Assembly (NCBI GenBank): GCA_021018995.1
Contig: CM037598.1
Span: forward strand, 64,560,671 to 64,624,670
Length of the DNA stretch: 64,000 nucleotides
From: Chloranthus sessilifolius
Taxonomy: Eukaryota > Streptophyta > Magnoliopsida > Chloranthales > Chloranthaceae
Direction of reading: 5' to 3'
In this document: positions 36,101 to 46,900 of the stretch, one piece after another
Numbering within the stretch: the first letter of the stretch is position 1
How the letters are laid out: each line of letters begins with the position of its first letter
The notes under the pieces: model-generated
Databases searched by the model: none
Seen by the model: only the letters and a program-made list of their open reading frames with translations
What the model was told of the DNA's origin: nothing
Program-made: the position numbers and the translations under genes

Positions 36101-39100
36101 TCCAGCAAACACTAGGACGCATGACTCCTCCAGACGTCCGCTGACCCCAAACCACCTCAAAAAGTGCTCCCAAGTCCCAGCAGATATTCATATTGCAAAA
36201 ACAAGTGTTGAAAATAATTTATTAGCAAACACGCACTATTATTGACGATTTCTGACTGGTGTTGATCAGTATTGACCAAATTTGAGTTTTGTGACTTTGT
36301 ATCTTTGTTTGATTAGTTAGGGCTATATGCAAGGATTTGAACAAGGCCTGAAACTATAGGTTTGGTTGAAGGTATGTGTCATACATGAGAGCAGACCTCT
36401 CATCGTGCGATCACATGGGATATAAATAGAAAGTAGACCACTATCAATTATTTCTTGTTTTAAAATATTAGAGGAGCCTCATGTGGAAGTATGTTCTTTG
36501 GTGTCTCTTTTATGGAACCTTGCAAAAGAGATCTAGCAGGCAATATATCATATTATATCTTTTGATATTTTCTCTAATATAAACACGTGCATGAGCTACG
36601 AAGTTTTCCACAAAAAAAATCTTTTAGGTGAAAAGCCTCAGATTTTTCAAACGATGTTTCGCGACAATCCTTTCCCAACAGAGCTTGCCAAGAAATGATC
36701 ATCGCGGCTAGAGGTATCAAACACCCTTTTACAATATCTATAGTTTTTGAATTAGATTTGCGGAAGCAAACTGAACATTTAAAAGGTGGTTAACGGACTC
36801 CTTTTCATGAAAACATAACACGTCTATTTCTCAGGTTTTAACCCCTCTTTTAATCAGTTGATCAACGATCTTCCCACAAGATACACTCCAACCAAAGAAC
36901 TTTATCTTAGGGGAATCCTGACTCTCTACATCTTTGTCCACACATGCCTTACCAACAGTTGTCTACAAAGAAATTGATAGAAAGACTTTACCGAGAATAT
37001 ACCTTTGGAGGTCTTATTCCATGGCCGTAGGTCCCTATTAGCAACACACTACTCATCCCAAAGGTTCCCTCTAGTTAGCATATAGGGATTTGAGGGGGAG
37101 GGCATGAATTCCTAAAGGTTCCCTCTTGTTGACCTATATGGGATTTGAGGGGGAAAGCATAAATTTCCAAAGGTGATAATCAATACCCCCTCGTCACCAT
37201 TCATCTCAACCATACCTTTGCCTTTTCATTAACAGTGACCAGGTAGATCAGAGGGAAATCATCCTTCAACTTCTTGCTCGGAACCCACACTTCCTCCCGG
37301 AATCAAATTTTGTCTCTAGTCCCCCAACTGAATTGAAGACATTTTTTTAACTTGGCGCATCAACTGATACTTGAATGACTCATCCTTAGCTAGAGAAGAC
37401 CAACTAGAACAAATGCCTCCCCGCTCATCCACCTCACACTGCCAGGTGCTTTTCAATCCTGAGCGAGTTTCTAGGGAAAACAATTAAAAAAACTGTGGGC
37501 ACGGGCTAACAGTTAACTCCCTTCAATCAACCAAAACCCTTGTGTCCCATTCAACTGATCCTTGAATGACTCATCCTTAGCTAGAGAAGACCAACTAGAA
37601 CAAATGCCTCCCCGCTCATCCACCTCACACTGCCAGGTGCTTTTCAATCCTGAGGGAGTTTCTAGGGAAAACAATTAAAAAAGGCACGGGCTAACAGTTA
37701 ACTCCCTTCAATCAACCAAAACCCTTGTGTCCCAATGCCTCAACACAAAACCCATTCTCAGATCTGCCACATTTACGAGTTGTAACAACTTCCACCATAA
37801 ATTTTCCTTCTTTCATCTCCCAATCTCCATAGCCATTTTCCCATCACCGCTTCATTCATTTGCCCTGACCTTCTAATTGTTGGAAATAATATATTAGGTA
37901 TAGTGCATTAGTAGTAAATGTGGTGTATTAATGTCATAAAGAGGCTAGTTGAGTTAGTGGGTTTTAGTCCCACAGTGGCTGTAGATGGGCTTTGCGTGTA
38001 AGTAGCCCTCCATATAAAAAGGTCATATCATGTAACTCATATATCACATTCGTACTACTGTAGTCTATTATTTGTTATTGCTCCCTCTCCTCTCCCCATC
38101 TCTCTTTCTCCCATAAACCCTAATTACGGTATTCTTCTCTTTATTATTTCTTTTATATAATAGTATATTATTAATTTTAACATGGTATCAGCGCGAGTAG
38201 ACCTCGGAGTTTATTTAAGTTTTGTCAAGGTTTCCTCTAACCTATGCTTTGCATATTGCTGCTTTGTTCGATCTTTGAACATTAAAAGTGGAAATAGGAA
38301 TTTCGTCGTATTGGATTTTGTTTTATCTCCACTACCTTCCTCTTTCTTTCTTATTTTCTATGATGTTGCAGCCATATCCATACTGTTTTCAGTACTCTTT
38401 TCTTTTCAGCAGTACAAGTAGCAGCATATGTGGGGATCCATTTCTTTCGTCGTCATTGTTGCAGCTGGTCCGATTGTTAATGGAAGATCGATGTTCGAGC
38501 ATCTTCCCTTACTTTTCAACAATGCATTTTGAAATTGCTGAAATATTTCTCCATCAACTGCTAACAATAAATGCAGATTGCTTTGAGTTACCAATAGCTG
38601 TGAAACCTGTTCAGAATACAACTGCATTTGGTTTTATCCTTGAACATATTTCTCGACATTGTTGAATATTTAGATCAGCATGCTTAAGTTCCAGCATCAT
38701 TGTTGGGAAAAGTTTGATTGAATTTTACATAGGTTGTCAGTATGAAAGTTGCCCACCAAGGTTCTGGCGAAATGCCTATGAAAGATCTAGTCACTTGGCC
38801 TGTAATTGTGTTTGTTATGTTATTTCATCAAACAGTGCTCACCAACTGTTTGATGAAATAACCGTGCAAGATCTCACGGATTACCATGATTAGTGGATAT
38901 GTCAACATTTGGGAGACGAGAACTTCGGATACTCAGAATTATCAAGGGGGTTTAGTTTTGGGTAAGGTTTTAGGTTTTAAGTAGTAATGGCTGGTGTTAG
39001 TTACTATCACACCACTTCATGTTACAGCCACCTTGATTTACAACAGTGAATTTAGTTTTGCTTTATTTAAGTAAGGTGGTTGTAACATAAAGTCGTGTGG

Positions 39101-42100
39101 TACTAACACCAGTCTTTTAATAAGGGGTGTTCCTTGTTAGTACGACCGACCCTATAATGATACGACCTGACCCGATAATTACAAATCGACCCGACCTGAT
39201 AATATAAATCAACCCGTCCCGACTTCAAACCGCCTAGTCGGGCGCCACAGACCCCGTCCGCCCGCCCGGCCGCCTTTGAGAACACTGATTGGTTCCCCTG
39301 AGAGCGTTACTTTCAAGATGTATGAGTGTACATCGTTGTTGTATATTGTCATGATCTCCTTGATCTTGTTTATGTGTCATTGTTTAGGCCTTATGGCTAT
39401 GGTTATTGGTGCCAAGAACGTATTGTTTAGCCATTTGTTTGGATAATGATGTACCATGACCACCTGAGTGCAGTGTTGCACTAAGTTGTTAGTGAGTGCA
39501 ACTGTGCAAGTGTTTGCATTGCGTTGTTGATTGTTCTTGGACACCTAAGTGCGAGTTGTATTATGACTATATCAAGTCAGAGGGAGATGATGGTGTAAAC
39601 ACATATCTTTCTTATGTTTTTGTTGTCAAGTTTGGCATCTATGCCATAGCTCCAACTTGAGGGGGAGTGTTGGAAATAATATATTAGGTATAGTGTGTTA
39701 ATAGTAATGTTAAAAGAGGCTAGTTGAGTTAGTGAGTTTAGTCCCACATTGGTTGTAGATGAGTTTTGTACATAAGTAGCCCTCTATATAAAAAAGTCAC
39801 CTCGTGCAACTCATCTATCACATTAGTAAATAATGTAATCATTTATTTGTTACTGCTCTCCCCTCTCCCCCTCTTCTTCTCCATCTCTCTTTCTCCCATA
39901 AACCCTATGTAGGGTATTCTTCTCCTTATTATTTCTTTTATACTATAGTAGATTATTAATTTAAACACTAATGCCCAAGCCTCCCTCTTTTTTTGAAAAG
40001 CAGCAGATCTTCCATTTAGAAGGTGGAACTTCTTCTCATGGCTCCTTCCTCCTAGAAGCAGTCTCACGATTTTCTCCGATTTTTTATTGGAACACCCAAG
40101 GCTTTAAACATAGACATATAGAAAATTAGAGGATTAGAAAAGGAAAACTTAGACTACGTTTGATAACTTGGAATTCAGCTCTTGGAAGTGAATTAGCAAT
40201 TTAATGCGCACTTCCTTGAATTGAATTCCCCTGGAAATGATACTTCTATGGTTTGATTATATTATGCGGGAAGTGACTTCCCTAGAATTGCAATTCCATT
40301 GTTTGATTAGATTCTTTGGGAAATAAATTCCTGGGGAACTTGGGGAATTGGACAAAGGTTATTCTTCGCAAATGCAAATAAAAGAAAAAATGAATTTTAA
40401 GATACTCCACTCTAATTTCTTCGTAATGACTATTTTGGCCATGGAATTGGTGTGGAAGTGAATTCCATGTGTGGGTCCCACATCAATTCACTGCCACACC
40501 TTTAAATTCCTATCAAAGAAAAAGTGGAATTGGCAATTCAATTCCACCCTAGAATTGCCACTTCCACGTTATCAAACACAACCTTAATGAGAGTCAGCCT
40601 AGCCCCATTACTTATCATCTTACTTTTCCACACCGTCAGTCATTTTTGAAATCTCATCATAATTGGATCCCATAATGCAGCCCTCGACTTCCTCAACCCC
40701 AGTGGTAGATCACTATACATACTCGACGGAACTTCAATCACGCACCCGATCTCCTCAACCAGGGCCTCTAATCTCACTTTTCACTCTAATGCCAGCAATT
40801 TTAGATTTACCAAAGCTAACCTTCTGCCTCGAACAGCTTCATACAAAGCTAACACCCCCTAATAGCTTCCACTTCATGGATCTCTGCAACATCCCACAAA
40901 AGATGATGTGTGTCATCCGCATAGTGCAAGTTTGACTTCTTGTTCTGAACCTCATGGAGTAATTTAAGGCAGTATAATCAGTGCAACATCCCACATAAAA
41001 CTTCCCTCAGTATATTAAAAGGCAACAAGGACAAGTGGTCGCCTTGGCGCACCCCCCTCGTGCTCCTAAAATAACCTTTTGCCTAACCAATAATCAGTAC
41101 CGAGAACTTGTCTAAAAAATAAAAGTCCATCACCCACATTCTCCAAGTATCCCAAATTTAATCCTTCCCACACAGTCATTCTATAATCTATATACTTAGG
41201 AGAGGTTTAAATAAATGGTCTCAAAAATGTCGCCTCCCCTCAACACCCACAAGGGAAGCCTCATGAACTAATAATCTAATTGAGGTCTCATTTGCAATCG
41301 AAACTGTGAATGCATCCATGTTGACCGAAATACGACACCAGTCCACCAATTTGCTTGAGTTTGAGGGTCAACCAGATCAAGAAACATCGAGGTTAGATTC
41401 TCCCTAAACTTGATGCCAAAACATTAGCATTTCTCCACTGTGAATCACACATGTATAAAATATCATTGCTTCCATTGCATAAAAACAAGAAAATTCGTTA
41501 AAGTTTGTTAATTAACAGTGTAGTTAAAGTGCCGATGTAGTCTCTGCCTCGCAGCAAGACTATAGCGTATGGAGACTGATCTTGACATATAACCTAAAGA
41601 GCTAGCGAAGGTTCAAATAGTGATATCGTCTTTCAAAATGATATGGCAATATTGCAACAGAGGCTATTTGCTCAGACGCTTCTTAAAATGTTTTAGGAAA
41701 TTTATTGTCATTTTATAGACATTCAAGCCTTCCAAAAAATATATATTTACTAAGCCTTTATAGGACGAAACCTGCCCTCACGACTCTTTAGTCTCTCCCT
41801 CATTTCTTTTGCACACTCTCTCGTCTCTCTCAACCACCAAAGAATGATCAACTCTCGTCTCTCTCTAAGCCTTTATAAAATAAAAAGGATGAACCATGCT
41901 TGATAATTGATACTTAAGGATGATCGGTAGAGAATAGAATGATGGGGGAGTTAAAATTAATTGTAGAAGGATTTTGGCCGGTGGCAAGGGGTGAGAGCGA
42001 TGGCTCCAATTTTTATTTTTATTTTTTTTATCGGTAATAGAGATTATATTAAAACAGCAAGACGCCGAGCAACAATACAATCCCAGTATATAGAAATCAA

Positions 42101-43950
42101 ACCGGATAAAGAAAAAGGAAAACAGCAGAACAAACAACATCGACGCACACCATAGCGAACCACAGCCACCGCGTGTCACACTCAACCCGGATCCCACGAA
42201 AAATCAGTACACCTGTCGCCACCACCCCCTCTTGACACCCAAAAACTCATCAAATCCGTGACCGCCTTGACAACCATCCCCACCGGTTTGCTCCTATTCT
42301 TGAAAATTCTGGCATTCCTTTCACACCATAAACACCAGAGAACATCAAACAAGGATGCGGTACAATATCCCCCACTCTCCCCGTCAATCCTCACACCGTC
42401 CCAACTCAACACCCGTTGACATGGCATCTCCGCCACGACCCAACTAACCTTAAATGCCTTATACATGGCCGTCCAGACCTCGGCAGCAAAACTGCAGTGC
42501 AGGAATAAATGGGGAGTGGATTCCTCACCATTGGTACACATCACGCAAGCAATCTGCACATCAAGGCCCCTCCGGATCAGGACGTCCCTGGTGAGAATCC
42601 TTTCCTTGCAAATCGTCCATCCAAAAAATCGAATCTTCAACGAAATAGGCAACCTCCACAACCATCTTCCATCGAAAGTAATGAGTGGTCGTCGCGACAG
42701 CAGCCCATAAAAGGACTTGACAAAGAAATGGTCGTCCCTGCTAGGATCCCAAATAGAGAAACGGCTCCAATTTTTAAGGATTGCTTGCGATATGATTGAG
42801 GCAATGGGGATAGAATTAGCTTCTGGAAAGACAGGTGGGGTGGTGATTGGAGCCTCATAGAAGAGTTTCCTATTCTTTTTCAAATTGTTTGGAACCCTGA
42901 TGCCAAAATTGGAGATGTTATGTTGATTCAAAATGATGAGGTGGTGGGGAATGTTAGTATGAGAAGGAACTTAAGGGAAGAGGAAAGTGAGGAATTTGGT
43001 AGACTCCATTGGTCCTAAGTGGGAAAAAAGAAATAATGTGAACAGGGATCTTCGTATATCGTCTCTTAAACAAAAACAATTCTTCACAGTGAGATCCTTT
43101 TACTCTTACCTCTGCAGACAACCCTTGAAGAGACACGTTGACGAATATTTGGAAGGTGAGGATCCCTCTGAAAATCAAATTCTTCGTTTCGAGCATGTCT
43201 TGGGACCATATCCTTACTTTATTTCGGCTAAGAATATAGAAATATCAGAATGAGGATAGATGTGTCATGTGTATGCAAGAGAGAGAGCATCAATCATCTA
43301 TTCATCCACTGTTGAGTTGCCAAAGATATTTGGGGTGAGATTCTCAAGATGTTCAATATTGTTAGGTGTTCCCTGAAGACTGGCAGTACGTTTGTTGAAT
43401 GGAGTGGAGTGAAGTTGGAGGATATTAAAGGTGATCTTGGGACATTATTGTTTTTGTGGTAGTTTAGGCTATTTGGTTGGAAAGAAACGATAGTATCGTC
43501 AGAAGATCCGAAGACCGTGGCAGTATGTTTATTGAATGGAGTGGAGTGAAGTTGGAGGATATTAAAGGTGATCTTGGGACATTATTGTTTTTGTGGTAGT
43601 TTAAGCTATTTGGTTGGAAAGAAACGATAGTATCTTCAGAAGATCCGAAGACCGATTATAATGATTATGAAGCATGTTAAGGATTAGGCTACTCATTGGG
43701 TGAGTTTTGCTCAAAGAATTGGAATAGGAGTCGTCCTAACGTTGATGAGGAATGGGATAACTTGCTTTTAACCTAACTTCCTTCCGCAAGACAAGTCATT
43801 TAGGGCTGTTTTCCTGGGTAGTTCTGCAGTTTTGGGGAGTGTTTTCCTTCTATGAGGGTTGGGCTTTCTGCAGAATCTCCCTACGTTTTCTATATGAGAT
43901 TTTTTTCTTTTTAATAAATTTCCGTTATTGATTATTTTATAACATTATAT

Positions 43951-43993
<43 letters not shown>

Positions 43994-46900
43994 AATCCTC
44001 AAATACTAGAGCCATGCTTAATAGTTGATAATTGATTTAAAATAGTTTTGTAGAAAACTAGATTTACACCACACATATTTGGTAGTTAAAGAGAACAATA
44101 TCAATACTAGAATAATAAAATATTAAAATATTGATATTTCACATTTTGTAATGATATGTGTTTTTAACTTTTGAAAAATATAATTAAAATAAATAAATAA
44201 TTTTTCTTCTACAAAAATCTAAAAAATTAGGAAATTGCAAAAAAATAATAATAATGTATAAAAATATGTAAAAAACTAAATAAATAAATAAAACACCAAA
44301 GAATAGTCTGCCATGGCAAGGCTACAACATGGCGAGCATGGGCACCATGATGCCATAACAACCATGTTGGTTTATTCTTAATCATTGATCCAAATGTGCC
44401 ATAGAACCTAGATGGCTTCAACTTGTCAACAAAAGACTTAACACCAAACAAATTCACTTCACATATGCCATCATCAGAATGAACAATAGAGTCACAAGTT
44501 TGGGTACTAACATTTGTTCAGTTCCAAAGAAGTAAACGAGCACTTTCTTCCAATCAGTTGGGTATCCCCACTTTTCTGCTTCACTTACCTGCAATTCACC
44601 ACTCTAAATCAGTTCAAATGACTGTAGCATGAAGCAACTGCCACACTTAACAAAGTAACTACGAGTACCAGTGACCAAATATGAGAAACAGGCCATATAT
44701 TCAACAAAAAATAAAGTTCTGAGTGCAAATTGAAGCACGTGAATTTAAGGCATGTGGTGAATTGGAAAAACAGAGAACTTGGATAATACCCAAATGCTAA
44801 TCAATTGTTTATTTAATTAAATTATCAAAATCAAATCAAATCTATTTCATCAAATTTAGTGTTGGGATAGAAACTTACATTGATGTCATATGCATATGCC
44901 ATGATGACAAAATCTATTTCATCAAAATCAAATCAAATCAAATCAAATCAAGTCTATTTCATCTTGGATGGTTGTATCGCATATGCCATGATGGCATATG
45001 CGATACAGGTGAGCATGCCATCGCATACAATAGTATGCCATGGCATACTGTCGCATATGCGACTGTATGCCATCGCATACAGTGTATGCCATGACATACT
45101 TCTCCACTTGAAGTTTTTTTTTTTCTTTTTTTTTTTTCTTTTTTTTTTTGTCTTTGCTTTTCAAGCTTCCCCAAGCCCTATAAATAGGGGGTTTCTTTTC
45201 CCTAATGCTCCTCATTCTACCATAATTTTTCTCTTTAGTCTTTTCCTTCTCTTTTGTATGGTTCACTATATTTTTGCATTATTTTAACTTTTTTTTTAAT
45301 GAAATTTATATTTTCCCTTCAACCTTATGGAGCTGTACCATTGTGGGTTAGAACTTAGAATATACTATTATCCTTCTTTTTGTATGTTCTTATGTTCATT
45401 TTTGTACTATTTTGTTTAATATTAATGAAATTTATATTTTCCCTTCTAACTTATGGGTTATATACTTATATTATATACTTTTATTTCGCATTCTATACAC
45501 TACAAAATTAATAGAGACCAAACTTAACACAAAACATATTATTGATCAATATGGGGAACTTTGAGAATTTTTTGGGAATTTTTCAAAAAAAAAAAAAGTT
45601 ATGCCATGGCATAATGGCATATGCGAACTGCATATGCAATGGCCCTATGCCATCGCATAGGGTCGCCTATGCCATTTGATTACAATGGGAACTTATGATG
45701 GCGATTAGTATGTGGGAAAAGAGAAGGTAGATATTACGGGCCGTGTTACCTAGACACGCCAACCTTAAGAGAGACAAATTCAAAAAAAACAAAATGTATA
45801 TAGAAAAAAAAATTGAAGGGACATCTTGGGGCGAAAAATGAGATATGTAATGAAAAGATACATTATATATATCATGAACCTAACTAAAAGTATACTATAT
45901 TATACAAATCATTTTCAATGACACAAGCTTTTATTTTATAAGTTACTAAACTTTACACAATTTTTCTTTTCATAAAACAACAGTTCATTTTATCTTGTTA
46001 AAACGAGAAATATTTTGATGGTATTACATGGTATTTTCATACATGTCTAGAAGTATCATGTTATGTTGAGGAGTGTCCACGTGTCACCAAATGTTGGCAT
46101 GTGTCCAATTTCCACCAACTGTCGGCATGACAAAAATTCCAAAACGTAGAAGTACATAGGTAACACTAGTTATGGGAGGAAAGCAATAAGGGCTTAACTT
46201 TCATTTTTAGTTTATTAGCTAGGCCGATAACATATGGTATCAGAGCCAGTATGAGCTCAAATTTCGGAAGGAACGACCTAAGTGAAAATCTTTACATAGT
46301 GGGCCGCCATGGAGACGTAGAAAGGGCAACCTGGAGAAAGGCTTTTTGAGGGGCCCTGAAAAACGATACCAGAGTGAGAGCAGCCACAGAGTGGGCTACG
46401 ACAAACGTCTATTGCAGAGAATAAATATTTTGTTAAGACCTCAAAGTAAAAAGGGATAACTTTCCGCTCCATTGTGGTGTATTGGTTAGGTCCTTAGCAG
46501 TAGAATAATTTTTTTGTTAGCAAATTTGATTTAATTTTGTTTATATTAATCGGAATATTACTAATTCCATGCTATGATCTCTTAGTTTCTTTTTTATATT
46601 GTTTACCGAAAATTTCCACACAAAAAAACACATGCAGTTACAAATAGAGCCATTTAATTTGTTTGATTGACGAAACAGTAACGAAATGCAATCTTGTAAA
46701 ACCCTAAGCATTTTTGAAGTAGTTGTTAGGTCCTTAACATAGACACTGAAAATCATGGAGCTTTTGTTAACAAATTTGATTTAATTTTCTTTAATATTAA
46801 TCCGAATATAATTTCAACTTTTATATAATTTTATGAAAAAAATTTACACATGAAAAAGCATATGCAGTTCCAATAATGAAACCCTAGTAAACAAAACACC

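Larger units (their letters stand above)
37878..39967 (+). mobile_element. Short non-autonomous LTR retrotransposon (2,090 bp), whole in outline
   Basis: The LTRs lie at 37878-38182 and 39668-39967; both start TGTTGGAAATAATATATTAG and end in ACA. The primer-binding site TGGTATCAGCGC follows the left LTR directly and fits initiator tRNA-Met. A purine tract TTGAGGGGGAG precedes the right LTR. The 5-bp flanks CTAAT are identical. No gag or pol was recognised in the 1.5-kb interior, so it is a TRIM/LARD-style element, probably Copia-related. By eye about an eighth of LTR positions differ, which implies an insertion several million years old at usual plant rates. It lies inside an L1. Confidence 0.93.
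41880..43930 (+). mobile_element. Older plus-strand L1 LINE, host of the short L1
   Basis: After the insertion the plus strand reads [20 protein letters not shown], then [20 protein letters not shown], then [10 protein letters not shown] and [10 protein letters not shown], a plant L1 C-terminal region. The 3' end is near TTTTTAATAAATTTCCG (43905-43930). Several stops and shifts are present, with a 137-bp tandem duplication. The 5' edge is approximate. Confidence 0.8.
26310..44511 (-). other. HUA2 intron 2 (18,202 nt), splitting the PWWP domain
   Basis: The donor is AAAT|GTTAGT and the acceptor is ATGCAG|TGC. The intron is made almost wholly of transposons: L1 and RTE LINEs, hAT elements and MITEs, one short LTR element and tandem duplications, each listed separately. 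The intron phase is exact (Ile codon split 2+1), so the gene should still be spliced across it. I see nothing recognisable in 26310-26780 or 43990-44511. Confidence 0.93.

Noticed and set aside
42182-42931. Long minus-strand reading frame of about 249 codons
   Set aside because: Its first part is antisense to the older L1 and its second part is the young L1 tail; the join at 42763-42776 is an insertion junction, so it is not one protein.
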